64,000 nucleotides of DNA from Chitinophaga solisilvae (GTDB lineage Bacteria > Bacteroidota > Bacteroidia > Chitinophagales > Chitinophagaceae): NCBI RefSeq assembly GCF_009928525.1, contig NZ_JAABOK010000005.1:692-64691 (forward strand). Reading direction: 5' to 3'. Positions within the stretch are counted from its first letter, which is position 1, and each line of letters starts with the position of its first letter. A model generated the notes under the pieces. It was not told the DNA's origin and searched no databases. It saw nothing but the letters and a program-made list of their open reading frames with translations. Shown piece by piece: positions 1 to 9,082 of the stretch. Position numbers and translations under genes: made by a program.

Positions 1-111
1 AGGCTTTTTTATTTAGTCAATCTTACAGAAAATCATCCTGATAATAATTGTAACTCCTGATATTATTTATCCATAGCTGGAATCACAGCAGATAACAGCA
101 AAGGCAAGATC

Positions 112-202
112 TTATGGTGGTTATGCCGGTCTTCCCATTCCGGACAGAGAAGTTAAGCCTCTCATGGCCGATGGTACTGCACTATCATGCGTAGCTGCCA
201 TA
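112..202 (+). rRNA. Shortened 5S rRNA-like gene (possible pseudogene)
   Basis: The core CTTCCCATTCCGGACAGAGA followed by AGTTAAGCC and GCCGATGGTACTGC is the diagnostic middle of bacterial 5S rRNA. Its ends, TATGGTGGTT (113-122) and AGCTGCCATA (192-201), pair as helix I, including G-U pairs. The gene is only about 91 bases long against roughly 108-115 usual in this phylum. The bases normally found on the 5' side of helices II and III, and the GGGAGAGTAGG-like part of helix IV/V, are missing or eroded. A perfect terminator follows immediately. It is either a decayed 5S copy or a divergent short one. The full rRNA operon would lie upstream of the window. Confidence 0.65.
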
Positions 203-214
203 TTTATTTAAAAG

Positions 215-245
215 AGCCTTAGTGTAAAAGCACTAAGGCTTTTTT
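215..245 (+). terminator. Rho-independent terminator of the 5S-like gene
   Basis: AGCCTTAGTG (215-224) and CACTAAGGCT (231-240) form a perfect 10-bp stem with a 6-base loop, followed by TTTTT. The same tail opens the window at position 1, which supports a tandem arrangement. Confidence 0.85.
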
Positions 246-498
246 ATTTAATGAATCTTGCAGAAAAATCATCCGGGTGAAAAGTTATAATTCCCGGTAT
301 TGATTTATGGGCTGGCTGCATAACACTAGCTGCTGATATTACTTACCAGATACTGAATCCAAGTAAAGGAAGGGTAGTAAGGTTTTCCGTGGGCTATGGA
401 AAGGAATGCTTTATCAGATGATCTTCATCTCCGTGAAATTGCTGAATATATCCACTGATGTTATAAAAAAAATCCGGGTGTTACCCCGGACTTTTTAT
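246..498. other. Intergenic stretch, no gene seen
   Basis: Apart from the diverged repeat copy at its left end, I see no gene here. Near 467-495 an AAAAAATCCGGGTGTTACCCCGGACTTTTT-type hairpin (stem of about 7 bp) could end transcription of the minus-strand lipoprotein gene whose stop codon lies at 499. Confidence 0.4.
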
Positions 499-1323
499 TT
501 ATCGTTTCTTTCTGAAGTTATCATACCAGCGTGCAATATTTACCGAAGCGCCCATTGTAAGGGAAAAGGGCTGCAGGTAATCATTGAATTGATAATCGCC
601 GAAATCATAATTGTTATTGAGTGGTACAGAGCACATCAACTGCATCTGAAACTTTACATACTTATATCCTACGCGGAAAGTAAATGCGGGATCATAGGTA
701 AAGATGGGATTACCGGAAGTTTTGAGAAAATCGGCTTTCGCGCTTTCATTGTTTTCAAAAGCCTTAGGGCCCATATAGGGATTGTAGAAATTCAGCAGCG
801 TGAAACGGCTGCTGAAAGCTGCTTCCACAACGGGATGCGCGAAACCTATGCTGGGCTGAATGAAAAATTTCGAAAACTGATTTTTTAATCTGTAGTTCTC
901 CAGCGGAACAGTACCGTCCCTGTCTGATTTACGGGTAAAGGTTCTGAAGCTGCCTGCACCACCACCGGCATAGACATCAAATACCATTCTTTTCTTCGGG
1001 TCCAGGGGTTTGAAGAAACCAACGGCGCCCTCTATTATGCCTCCACGGGTATTATCATCTACAAATATATTATTCCTCGTGCTGGTACGCTCGTCCTCAA
1101 CCCATCTGACGAGAGGATAAACATACTGTCCGTTAGCCATGATAGCGATATTGTCCGTCAGGGCAAAGGCTGTTTGCAGATTGGTCGGCGATATACTGGC
1201 CTTAAACTCATTTCTTTCTTTCAGCAAGGGAACATTCACTGTATTCGGCACATAAATATGGCTGCTACAGGAAGATATGCCGGCTGCCAGTATCAGCAGA
1301 CTTGCATAGAAACGGTACTTCAT
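499..1323 (-). CDS. Hypothetical outer-membrane lipoprotein
   Basis: A 274-residue protein with a lipoprotein signal peptide: Lys/Arg near the start, a hydrophobic stretch (residues about 7-16) and lipobox I-S-S-C with Cys19. The rest is rich in alternating aromatic and polar residues (for example FRVGYKYVKFQMQLM), as in small beta-barrel or barrel-associated outer-membrane proteins. I cannot name a family. The gene stands between the 5S-like repeat and a divergently unrelated LacI gene, and both are on the minus strand with about 50 bases between them. The start is chosen because the signal peptide begins exactly there. Localisation to the outer membrane is inferred. Confidence 0.7.
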   Translation of the reverse strand: MKYRFYASLLILAAGISSCSSHIYVPNTVNVPLLKERNEFKASISPTNLQTAFALTDNIAIMANGQYVYPLVRWVEDERTSTRNNIFVDDNTRGGIIEGAVGFFKPLDPKKRMVFDVYAGGGAGSFRTFTRKSDRDGTVPLENYRLKNQFSKFFIQPSIGFAHPVVEAAFSSRFTLLNFYNPYMGPKAFENNESAKADFLKTSGNPIFTYDPAFTFRVGYKYVKFQMQLMCSVPLNNNYDFGDYQFNDYLQPFSLTMGASVNIARWYDNFRKKR

Positions 1324-1376
1324 AAAGTTGCAGGTTATTGATAAACGTATGTACGATGGCGATTATTACCAGGATT

Positions 1377-2402
1377 TTATTTCCCGGAAGATTCGCGCTG
1401 GATAAGCTCTACCGGGAACACAAAATTTTTGGTCACCTTCACGCCTTCCTCCTGGTTGATAAGTTGAACAATAGTTTCCACCGCTTTCTGACCCATATTA
1501 TAACCCGATTGTTCAATCGTAGTAAGCGATGGAGAGATAATACGGGAAGACAGGTCATTGGAATAGCCTACCACCTTTATCTGTTCCGGGATGGCTATGT
1601 TGCGTTTACGTGCTTCCTGGATGAAGGCTACCGCAGAGCTGTCGTTGGCAGTAAACAGCCCATCCGGCAGATTCCCTTTATCAAACAACTCCCGTGCGGC
1701 CTGGCTGGCGGCGTCCATGGTAAGGTTATGGATATACACCAGTTGTTCATCATACGGAATTTTATATTTAGCCAATGCTTCTTTATACCCTGAAAGTCTT
1801 TGCTGATAAAGGTTACAGGTGAGTAGTCCGGAAAAATGCGCAATGCGTTTGCAGCCCTGTTTTATCAGGTGTTCCGTTGCCAGGTATCCTCCGCGGAAAT
1901 CATCTCCCGTAATAGTATATCCGGGAAAATCGACCGGTACGCGGTCATAGAATACGAGCGGAATATTATTCTTGATAAAAGGACTGAAGTGATCGAAGTT
2001 GGTGGTGAACATGGAAGCTACTGCCAGCAGGCCATCTACGCGCAGGGAGTAGAAGGTGTGCGCCAGTTCCTTTTCCATGGCCACGGTTTCATCCGACTGG
2101 CCGATGACGATGCTGAAGCCATATTTGTGGGCCTCGTGCTGAATACCACTGATAGCGGTACTCTGAAAGTACATGGATGTACGCGGAACAATCAGTCCGA
2201 TGATATTGGAACGCTTTTTACGCAGGCTGGAAGCTATCCAGTTAGGGACATAGCCCATATCTGCCGCTGTCTGGTGAATTTTCTCCCGGGTTTCCTCATT
2301 GATCAGCGGGTTGTTCTGCAACGCCCTTGATACCGTGGAGGCAGACAGGTTCAGTTTTTGCGCAATATCGTAGATCGTTATTTTATTGGTACGCTCTTTC
2401 AC
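1377..2402 (-). CDS. LacI family transcriptional regulator
   Basis: A 341-residue protein with the full LacI/GalR layout. The N-terminal helix-turn-helix (residues about 8-30, ITIYDIAQKLNLSASTVSRA) is followed by the hinge helix region and a periplasmic-binding-protein-like effector domain (about 60-335). Hallmarks are STVSRAL, the GYVPN step and VVGYSND near the C-terminus. Length is normal for the family. Such regulators in Bacteroidota usually control sugar use, but no sugar-utilisation gene is adjacent, so the regulon is unknown. The gene is upstream of the lipoprotein gene in the same direction and may or may not be cotranscribed with it. Confidence 0.93.
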   Translation of the reverse strand: MKERTNKITIYDIAQKLNLSASTVSRALQNNPLINEETREKIHQTAADMGYVPNWIASSLRKKRSNIIGLIVPRTSMYFQSTAISGIQHEAHKYGFSIVIGQSDETVAMEKELAHTFYSLRVDGLLAVASMFTTNFDHFSPFIKNNIPLVFYDRVPVDFPGYTITGDDFRGGYLATEHLIKQGCKRIAHFSGLLTCNLYQQRLSGYKEALAKYKIPYDEQLVYIHNLTMDAASQAARELFDKGNLPDGLFTANDSSAVAFIQEARKRNIAIPEQIKVVGYSNDLSSRIISPSLTTIEQSGYNMGQKAVETIVQLINQEEGVKVTKNFVFPVELIQRESSGK

Positions 2403-2483
2403 TTTTGAGGCTGGATTTAAAATTGTGGAGCTATATTAAGCAATTTAATACAATAATGCACAATTCGAAATATTAGCCCCCGG

Positions 2484-2521
2484 AACAAAAAAATCCCTTC
2501 TCCGTTAAGAAGAAGGGATTT
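2484..2521 (-). terminator. Terminator of the metalloprotease gene
   Basis: AAATCCCTTCT (2491-2501) and AGAAGGGATTT (2511-2521) form an 11-bp stem with a 9-base loop. Read on the minus strand the stem is followed by a run of T (the AAAAAAA at 2487-2493), so it terminates the gene ending at 2546. Confidence 0.85.
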
Positions 2522-2545
2522 ATATATTTCGTATATGCTTATCCG

Positions 2546-5095
2546 TTACTTAGGATCCAGCGCTTTGGAAATACGTGCAATGAGGTCCTGAATATGATTC
2601 CGGGTCATCGCATCAGCACTGGCGGCAGTGCGCAGCTCTGTTCTCAGGCTGATCAGCTGGGCACGACCGATACCGGCTGCATCAGATCTGGATGGATCCG
2701 GCGCTCCGCCACCCATCATGGAAGGGGCCGCAGGCGGCGTGATCAGACGGATCAGGTTGTCCACGTACTCGCGTTGCAGGTTTCTGCGGTAAGCGTCTAC
2801 CGGCTGATGTGTCACAATTTCAGAGAAGATGCTCTTCTTCAGGTCATTCAGCAGTTCAAGCGGCTGATACGCTGCATTGCCAATAGCGGCTTCCGCAACG
2901 TTTAGCTTATTGATTGTATTTACAGACATGATCCTGCTCAGCGTAGGTAACTGTACGCTGCTGATCAGCGACAGGGCGTTACCACCGATGCGGCTCAGGT
3001 AATCCTGGTTAATAAGCCACTTAGGGGTGGAGAACAGCTGCTGGTTCAGGAACTGAACGGCTTCCTTCTGGGTAGCTTTCGGTACATATTCATAGATACC
3101 GCCGGCCTGTTCTACGGTTTTAGGTGTTTCATAGACACCACCGATGTTTTTGGCGGCATGTCCCATGTAACGGGAGAACTGACCGGTCAGTTCCTTGTAG
3201 AGTTCGGCCAGGTTGGTGTAGCTTTCGTTTTCGGTTTTAGTCCAGTTCAGGAGGTTAGGCATGATGTACTGGAGGTTCTTGATACCGTAAGCGCCTGCTT
3301 TCATGGCGTTATCGCCCAGGTCTTCGTTTTGTGAACGGGGATCATCCGGATTGCTTTCTGTACCGAACCAGTATTTTTTATCTTTTGCCTTTTCCAGGGT
3401 CCATTTGTTCAGGATGGATTTTTCATCAGCAGCGGTTTTTGCTTCGGGGATGAGTTTGTAACCCCACTGGATAGCCCATTTATCGTAGTAGTTGATACGC
3501 GGATAGAGGTCAGCGCCAACGATACCATCGCCTGGCTGCGCCACATAGTTAAAGCGGGCATAGTCCATAATAGAGGCAGCATGACCGTTTTTCTTCACCC
3601 ATTCCTTATCGCGCAGTTTCTCAACCGGGTAGGCGGAGCTGGAGCCGAAGTTATGGCGGAGGCCAAGGGTATGGCCTACCTCATGGGAGGATACGAAACG
3701 GATGAGGTCACCCATGAGTTCATCGTTGAACTGTACGTTACGGGCGCGCGGATCGTTTGGTGATGCCTGAATGAAGTACCAGTTGCGGAGGAGGCGCATT
3801 ACGTTATGATACCAGTTGATATGGCTTTCGATGATTTCACCGGAGCGGGGATCATGTACGTGCGGGCCGCTTGCATTGGGCACTTCAGATGGTTTGTATA
3901 CGATAGCGGAGAAGCGTGCGTCTTCAATAGACCAGGTAGAGTCTTCTGCTTTCGTAGGCGCCATTCTGGCGATGACAGCATTTTTGAAGCCTGCTTCTTC
4001 GAAGGCTGCCTGCCAGTCGTTTACGCCAAGGATCAGGTATTTACGCCATTTGGCGGGGGTGGCGGGATCTATGTAGAATATGATGGGTTTCGCGGGTTCC
4101 ACGAGTTCACCGCGCTTATATTTCTCCATATCTTCCGGTTTAGGCTCCAGGCGCCAGCGGGTAATCATCTGGAGTTTTTTCACACCTTGCGGATCTGCGT
4201 CGAAGTCGGTCAGACCAGTTGTGAAGAAGCCTACGCGCGGATCATAGTAGCGTGGCTGCATCGGAACAGCAGGGAGCAGTACCATGGAACTGTTAAGTTC
4301 AACGGTAGCGAATCCGCCCGGAGCGGGAGGCATGCCTGGCATAGGGGAGCCGCCGCTTTTGGTATATGTTTTAACGGTTTTGATTTCTGTGTTCATCGGA
4401 TAGGATCTTACATCGGAGATGTAGGATTTATCCGGTTGTGCGCCGCCGAGTTTGAGGGCGCCTTTCATGTTGCCGTCGAAAAACAGGATGTCGTTATCTC
4501 CGGAGATATAATCTGTCAGATCGATGACGGAGCCATGGCTGTTTTTGGAGAATGCTTTGATATCGAAGGCTGCCACGATGGGTTGCAGGTTCGAGTTCAT
4601 CACAGCGGTAAACATGGGCTGTGTAGAATCTTTGGAGATATCTGTATAGGAGATATTTTTCAGGAAGATGCGGTTGTTAGGTCCTTTTTCGAAGCGGATC
4701 ACATTTTCGTTGATGATATCACCGCTGAAGCCCATCATCTGGAAACGCAGTCCGGCTGCGGATTTAGAGAGGCGGTTTACCACGAGTATATCTCTTCCGA
4801 GCAGGGAATCAGCTATTTCGAAGAAGTAGCGGTCATCCTGTTTGTACACGTTGAACATGCCGGAATCAGCCACTGCTTTCTCGGTGATGACTTCTCCGAA
4901 GGATTTGACAGCAGGTTTCGGACCTGGTTTAATCATAGGTGGTTTGCCGGTGGAGTCCTTCACTGGAGTAGTTGAAGGAGGAGGAGCTGCATTTTTTTTC
5001 TTTCTCTGTGCATTGGCCGGCTGGAATACGGCAGTGCCGAGACATAAGGCTCCGGCAAGCGTGACCAGTAGCTGGCGGTTTAGTGCTTTGTGCAT
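2546..5095 (-). CDS. Secreted zinc-dependent metalloprotease (metzincin type)
   Basis: An 849-residue protein with a Sec signal peptide (cleavage near A-N-A-Q, residue about 29), then a low-complexity Lys/Pro stretch (residues 30-65). The catalytic motif HEVGHTLGLRH is at residues 471-481 and gives the three zinc ligands His471, His475, His481 and the general base Glu472 of an HExxHxxGxxH metzincin. The overall design matches the large Bacteroidota 'zinc-dependent metalloprotease' group with DUF5117/DUF5118-type flanks. The substrate is unknown. A terminator follows, and 0.75 kb of gene-free DNA lies upstream, so it is probably a single-gene unit. The family assignment is from memory of the motif and architecture. 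Confidence 0.9.
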   Translation of the reverse strand: MHKALNRQLLVTLAGALCLGTAVFQPANAQRKKKNAAPPPSTTPVKDSTGKPPMIKPGPKPAVKSFGEVITEKAVADSGMFNVYKQDDRYFFEIADSLLGRDILVVNRLSKSAAGLRFQMMGFSGDIINENVIRFEKGPNNRIFLKNISYTDISKDSTQPMFTAVMNSNLQPIVAAFDIKAFSKNSHGSVIDLTDYISGDNDILFFDGNMKGALKLGGAQPDKSYISDVRSYPMNTEIKTVKTYTKSGGSPMPGMPPAPGGFATVELNSSMVLLPAVPMQPRYYDPRVGFFTTGLTDFDADPQGVKKLQMITRWRLEPKPEDMEKYKRGELVEPAKPIIFYIDPATPAKWRKYLILGVNDWQAAFEEAGFKNAVIARMAPTKAEDSTWSIEDARFSAIVYKPSEVPNASGPHVHDPRSGEIIESHINWYHNVMRLLRNWYFIQASPNDPRARNVQFNDELMGDLIRFVSSHEVGHTLGLRHNFGSSSAYPVEKLRDKEWVKKNGHAASIMDYARFNYVAQPGDGIVGADLYPRINYYDKWAIQWGYKLIPEAKTAADEKSILNKWTLEKAKDKKYWFGTESNPDDPRSQNEDLGDNAMKAGAYGIKNLQYIMPNLLNWTKTENESYTNLAELYKELTGQFSRYMGHAAKNIGGVYETPKTVEQAGGIYEYVPKATQKEAVQFLNQQLFSTPKWLINQDYLSRIGGNALSLISSVQLPTLSRIMSVNTINKLNVAEAAIGNAAYQPLELLNDLKKSIFSEIVTHQPVDAYRRNLQREYVDNLIRLITPPAAPSMMGGGAPDPSRSDAAGIGRAQLISLRTELRTAASADAMTRNHIQDLIARISKALDPK

Positions 5096-5694
5096 CGTAT
5101 ATGTATGATTGGTTTTTTAGACAGTAGAATTCCGCAAATGGATTGCAATTAAGTACATAAAGTATTAACTTATAGGGAAAATCCATAAGCGTGTGAATGT
5201 GAGTAAGAATGGAAAAAAGAGGGGGTACCGGTGGAGTGCAAACGTTTTAACAACTGTTGCAGCACCAACTTTTTTATGTAATCATTTATTGTTATAGTAT
5301 ATAATATTTTTATATAGAAGATGATAAAAGGGGTTTAAGGAATTCCGCTACAGTATTGAATTTGGGGAAACGGGTGGATAAAACATGTGCAGCGGGAGTG
5401 CTAAATGCAATTAGCCGGGGTGAAAAGCGTTGACTGGCGCGGGAATAAATTAGTTCTCAGATTTGTAAGATTTCTGTTGGAACATTTGAATTTTTTCTTA
5501 AATTGTGCGTCCAACTTTGAAAAATTATCAACGCTTTCAATTTTTGGGACAGTAACAGAGAAAAGTAGACAAAAACGGTATTGGTTATTTGCTTGATGTA
5601 AGTGTTTGCTCAATAAAAAACGAGTGGTTAAAAAGCCCTGTGGTGGGGCTTTTGTGTGTGAAGGTTAATTTTTGTGGGTTTTTTTGAGCTGCAC
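5096..5694. other. AT-rich gene-free stretch
   Basis: About 600 bases without a convincing gene. Two short antiparallel open frames near 5400-5610 mirror one another and have no protein-like composition, so I leave them out. The region holds scattered AACGTTT- and AACGCTTT-like words. Near its right end is a short hairpin, AAAAGCCC (5631-5638) with GGGCTTTT (5646-5653), that could end a small transcript. Confidence 0.5.
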
Positions 5695-5724
5695 TTGTTT
5701 TTTTGGGCCAACCTTATAACTTTG
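5695..5724 (+). promoter_or_regulatory. Bacteroidota-type promoter for exbB operon
   Basis: TTG at 5695-5697, 19 bases, then TAACTTTG at 5717-5724. This matches the phylum's TTTG / TAnnTTTG housekeeping promoter. The start codon of exbB lies about 125 bases downstream, leaving a sizeable leader. Confidence 0.7.
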
Positions 5725-5850
5725 CGAATCGCCGATTAAAGAGTAAATTGAAAGAGTAAATTGAGTGCTGAGAGGCATTCCGGTGTGAAATGTAAATCGT
5801 AACTTCTAACAAACAATAGTTTAATTTTTAACACTAAAATTTCAATCAAC

Positions 5851-6705
5851 ATGGCTGAGACTAAAACAACTGTGACTGCAGCTACAGCTAAGGCTTCTTC
5901 TCATCAACCTAAAAAGTCGTCCAACCTGTTTGCGGCGTTGGCTGTGCCTATCTGCTTGGTGATAGGATTCCTGTTTTTCTTTTATGTATTAGGTAACCCA
6001 GCCAACTTCCAGGGTAATAACCCAGAAGCACATCCGATTGATTCTGGTATCGGCAAATGGTTTGGTACTGTTTACAAAGGTGGTCTGGTGGTACCGGTAC
6101 TGATCTCCGTATTACTGATCTGTCTGACTTTCGTAATTGAGCGTTTCCTGTACCTGGCGAAAGCTAAAGGTAAATTCAGCGGTTCTGAACTGGTTCGTAA
6201 AGTTCAGTATCACCTGGCAAACAAAAATGTTGACGCAGCACTGGCTGAGTGTGACAAACAGAAAGGTTCAGTAGGTAACGTACTGAAAGCTGGTCTGAAA
6301 AAGTACAAAGAAATGGTTACCAACTCTGAACTGGATACAGAACAGAAGATCCTGACCATTAAAAACGAAATTGAAGAAACAACTGCACTCGAACTGCCAA
6401 TGATGGAAAAGAACCTGGTGTTCCTGTCTACCATTGCTTCCGTAGCAACCCTGCTCGGTCTGTTCGGTACTGTATTAGGTATGATCAAGGCGTTCTCCGC
6501 GATGTCTTCCGGTGGTGCACCAGACTCTGCACAGCTGGCATTAGGTATCTCCGAGGCGTTGATCAACACCGCTCTGGGTATCGGTACTTCCGCTATCGCG
6601 ATCATCATGTACAACTACTTTACTACCAATATCGATAGCATCACTTACGCTATTGACGAATCTGGCTTTACTTTAACACAGAGCTTTGCTGCTAACCACA
6701 AATAA
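5851..6705 (+). CDS. exbB: ExbB/TolQ/MotA-family proton channel protein
   Basis: A 284-residue inner-membrane protein with four hydrophobic segments (about 27-48, 79-100, 189-215, 230-255). The conserved third and fourth segments carry the ExbB signature ATLLGLFGTVLGMIKAF and the LALGISEALINTALGIG stretch. It forms the proton-conducting part of the TonB energiser with the two ExbD proteins and TonB encoded just downstream. An extra N-terminal membrane segment and a Lys/Ala/Thr-rich start distinguish it from short enterobacterial ExbB. This is normal for the phylum. It is the first gene of a four-gene operon. Confidence 0.95.
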   Translation: MAETKTTVTAATAKASSHQPKKSSNLFAALAVPICLVIGFLFFFYVLGNPANFQGNNPEAHPIDSGIGKWFGTVYKGGLVVPVLISVLLICLTFVIERFLYLAKAKGKFSGSELVRKVQYHLANKNVDAALAECDKQKGSVGNVLKAGLKKYKEMVTNSELDTEQKILTIKNEIEETTALELPMMEKNLVFLSTIASVATLLGLFGTVLGMIKAFSAMSSGGAPDSAQLALGISEALINTALGIGTSAIAIIMYNYFTTNIDSITYAIDESGFTLTQSFAANHK

Positions 6706-6763
6706 TTTTGTGGAATCTGAGCGGTTTTGAATCTATATAAAGTAAACCATAAAAAAAGTAAAG

Positions 6764-7426
6764 ATGCCTAAAGTTAAAATGCCCAGGAAAAGCACGCTGA
6801 TTGACATGACAGCAATGTGTGACGTGGCTTTTCTGCTCTTAACTTTCTTTATGCTGGCAACTAAGTTCAAACCGGATGAACCGGTAACCGTAGTTACCCC
6901 ATCCTCTATTAACACCACCCTGTTACCTGATTCTGACGTGTTATTATTCACGGTAGATAAGGATGGTAAAGTGTTTTTCAGCATGGATGGCCAGCCAAAA
7001 AGAAAAAAGCTGATCGAGGATCTGAACACGCAGTATAAACTCGGCCTGGACGACAAGCAGATGAAGAGCTTTGTAACCGGCGCCAGCATTGGTACGCCGA
7101 TCAAAGATCTGAAAAGATACTTGTCCATGAGCGAGGACGAGCGTAAGAAGGCAGGCCTGAACACAGGCATCCCTACTGACTCGGCTAACAATGAACTTTC
7201 AGCGTGGATAGAATACGGTATGGCAGCGCAGGGCGGTAACTTCAACAAACTGAAGTACTGTATCAAAGCTGACAACGCTACTCCTTATCCTAAGATCAAA
7301 GAAATTCTGGATACTTTCAAAAAGAAACATATCCAGAAGCTGAACCTGGTTACCAACCTGAAAGCAGCGCCTGCGGGAACTGCAGCATGGGAAGAGGAAA
7401 ATGCAGGTGCCAAGAAAGAGCACTAA
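6764..7426 (+). CDS. exbD: ExbD/TolR family protein, copy 1
   Basis: A 220-residue protein with a cytoplasmic N-terminus, one membrane helix (about 18-34) that holds the essential proton-relay Asp (Asp20, in DMTAMCDVAFLLLTFFML), and a periplasmic domain. It follows exbB by 58 bases. The periplasmic domain is longer than in classical ExbD, with a Lys-rich central insert (about 85-135). Two different ExbD proteins in a row are typical of Bacteroidota TonB operons. Confidence 0.95.
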   Translation: MPKVKMPRKSTLIDMTAMCDVAFLLLTFFMLATKFKPDEPVTVVTPSSINTTLLPDSDVLLFTVDKDGKVFFSMDGQPKRKKLIEDLNTQYKLGLDDKQMKSFVTGASIGTPIKDLKRYLSMSEDERKKAGLNTGIPTDSANNELSAWIEYGMAAQGGNFNKLKYCIKADNATPYPKIKEILDTFKKKHIQKLNLVTNLKAAPAGTAAWEEENAGAKKEH

Positions 7427-7500
7427 TCAAGAAGCAAACGGTGGTACATACTTCCTGACCTGGAAGGCCACTGATTAAATAACTAAAAAAATTCGCTACT

Positions 7501-8088
7501 ATGGCAGAAATGGATACCAGTAGTAGTGGTGGCGGGAAGAAACACGGTGGGACGAAATCAAAAAAACAGTCGACCCGTGTAGATATGACGCCAATGGTGG
7601 ATTTAGGTTTTCTTCTGATTACCTTCTTCATGCTCACCACTACCATGTCCAAGCCCAAGACAATGGACTTGATCATGCCAAAAGATACCGAGAATGAGAA
7701 AGAGCAGAACAAAGTAAAGGAAAGTACTGCCCTGACTATCTTGCTCGGTAAAGACAACAGGGTATATTATTACGAAGGTTTGGCACAAGACCCGAATGCA
7801 TCTGCAAATCCGGACTTCTTCAAGGCAACATCTTTTGCCAACAAAGGAGGTATCAGAGATGAGATCATCAAGAAAAGGGACGAAGTGTCCAAACTGAGAA
7901 ATGCAAAAGGTCTTCCTGAAGACGTGGTGGTTATCATCAAGGCAGACGACGATGCTACTTATGCTAACTTTGTAGACATCCTTGATGAAATGGCCATTAA
8001 CCGTATCCAGCGTTATGCTACCGTTGATATCAGCGAGCAGGACAAAACCTGGATTAAGCAGACAGAAGCTGCTAACGGTGTGAAATAG
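7501..8088 (+). CDS. exbD: ExbD/TolR family protein, copy 2
   Basis: A 195-residue paralogue of the preceding ExbD. A Ser/Gly/Lys-rich cytoplasmic N-terminus (1-25) precedes the membrane helix (about 32-47), which has the key Asp at residue 34 (RVDMTPMVDLGFLLITFFML). The periplasmic domain contains a central stretch specific to this copy. It sits 74 bases after copy 1 and 47 bases before tonB, so the four genes are almost certainly cotranscribed. The two ExbD copies probably form a heteromeric partner of ExbB. Confidence 0.95.
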   Translation: MAEMDTSSSGGGKKHGGTKSKKQSTRVDMTPMVDLGFLLITFFMLTTTMSKPKTMDLIMPKDTENEKEQNKVKESTALTILLGKDNRVYYYEGLAQDPNASANPDFFKATSFANKGGIRDEIIKKRDEVSKLRNAKGLPEDVVVIIKADDDATYANFVDILDEMAINRIQRYATVDISEQDKTWIKQTEAANGVK

Positions 8089-8135
8089 TCTTATGGAATT
8101 AATTAATTTTTTGCATCCAGTATAAAACTTTAACA

Positions 8136-8972
8136 ATGGATTCAGCTAAAATCTTAAAGTCCGATTTTCTCGACATCCTGTTTGACGGCAGGAATAAGGA
8201 TTATGGGGCTTATGATCTGAGGAAGCAGTACAACAAGCGTGTGCGTAACGCCATTCTTGGTACAGTATCCTTGTTTCTTGTATTTTTCCTGACGTATATC
8301 ATTACCAATTACGTTAAAGCTTCTCAGAAGGACACTGATAAGAAGCCTGTAATTCAGGAAATCAAGATGGAGGATGTGAAGTTGCCGGATGATCCGAAAA
8401 CTCCACCGCCGCCTCCGCCACCGCCGGCGCCACCGCCTCCGGTAAAACCGTCAGTACAGTTTACTCCTCCGGTTATCAAAAAAGATAACGAAGTACCACC
8501 GGATGAGGAACCACCGAAACACGAGGACATTAAGGACAAATCTATCAGCACCAAAACTGTAGAAGGTGATCCAAACGGTATCGATGCCGGATTGCTGGAA
8601 GACAGTAAAGGTACAGGTGTGGTAGAAGCGCCACCTGCTCCGGCGAAAGAAGAAATCTTCACCTTCGTAGAGCAGCCTCCTACCTTCCCTGGTGGTGAGG
8701 AAGCACTGGCAAAATACCTCAGCAAAAACATCCGTTACCCACGCGTTGCGCAGGAAAACGGTATCTCCGGTACTGTATTCGTACAGTTCGTGGTAGATTC
8801 TGAAGGTAACATCAAAGACGTTAAAACAGTAGGCGCTGCAAAAGGTGGCGGTCTTGAAGAAGAAGCTGTACGCGTGGTGAGAACCATGCCTAAATGGAAA
8901 GCTGGTAAACAAAACGGTCGCCAGGTTTCTGTACAGTTCAACCTCCCGATCCGCTTTACCCTGCAGGAGTAG
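8136..8972 (+). CDS. tonB: Energy transducer TonB
   Basis: A 278-residue protein. The N-terminal FLDILFDGRNKDYGAYDLRK motif is characteristic of Bacteroidota TonB. A single membrane helix spans about 39-60. A proline-rich periplasmic spacer (about 87-110, long Pro runs) reaches across the envelope. The C-terminal TonB domain (about 185-275) has YPRVAQENGISGTVFVQFVV and the closing MPKWKAGKQNGR. It carries energy from ExbB/ExbD to outer-membrane receptors such as the SusC proteins in this window. It ends the operon and is followed by a strong terminator. A close paralogue lies at 59521. Confidence 0.96.
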   Translation: MDSAKILKSDFLDILFDGRNKDYGAYDLRKQYNKRVRNAILGTVSLFLVFFLTYIITNYVKASQKDTDKKPVIQEIKMEDVKLPDDPKTPPPPPPPPAPPPPVKPSVQFTPPVIKKDNEVPPDEEPPKHEDIKDKSISTKTVEGDPNGIDAGLLEDSKGTGVVEAPPAPAKEEIFTFVEQPPTFPGGEEALAKYLSKNIRYPRVAQENGISGTVFVQFVVDSEGNIKDVKTVGAAKGGGLEEEAVRVVRTMPKWKAGKQNGRQVSVQFNLPIRFTLQE

Positions 8973-8998
8973 TACTGATTATAAATTTTTGGTCAACG

Positions 8999-9033
8999 GC
9001 CCCGTCTCAATTTTTCATTGAGACGGGGCTTTT
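8999..9033 (+). terminator. Terminator after tonB
   Basis: GCCCCGTCTCAA (8999-9010) and TTGAGACGGGGC (9018-9029) form a perfect 12-bp stem with a 7-base loop, followed by TTTT. Confidence 0.92.
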
Positions 9034-9050
9034 GATTTTCAGTAACTTTG
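9018..9050 (+). promoter_or_regulatory. Probable mnmE promoter
   Basis: TAACTTTG at 9043-9050 is a good Bacteroidota -7 box. The nearest TTG (9018-9020) is 22 bases upstream, slightly far. It lies within the terminator stem, so transcription of mnmE likely starts just after the tonB terminator. Confidence 0.5.
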
Positions 9051-9082
9051 CCTCTCATTTTCATAATCAGAAATAAACCGGT

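Larger units (their letters stand above)
1..300. repeat. Degenerate tandem repeat around a 5S-like gene
   Basis: The first ~40 bases (an AGGCTTTTTT terminator tail followed by TTTAGTCAATCTTACAGAAAATCATCC-like sequence, abbreviated here) recur in diverged form at about 237-300, directly after the terminator of the 5S-like gene. The repeat unit is therefore about 235 bases and consists of spacer, 5S-like gene and terminator. The window opens on the terminator tail of a preceding unit, so at least one more 5S-type gene probably lies just upstream. No second 5S-like sequence is visible after 300, so the downstream unit is incomplete. Confidence 0.6.

Noticed and set aside
406..888. 160-codon plus-strand frame opposite the lipoprotein gene
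   Set aside because: It lies wholly on the opposite strand of a good lipoprotein gene and has no signal or domain pattern.
3806..4975. 389-codon plus-strand frame opposite the metalloprotease
   Set aside because: Shadow of the protease frame; the metzincin motif and signal peptide are on the minus strand.
5239..5248. CAAACGTTTT word as a LacI-type operator
   Set aside because: A palindrome-like word in AT-rich DNA with no link to the LacI gene 3 kb away; one copy is not evidence.
5401..5613. Two short antiparallel frames in the exbB upstream region
   Set aside because: They are mutual shadows over AT-rich DNA with no protein-like composition.
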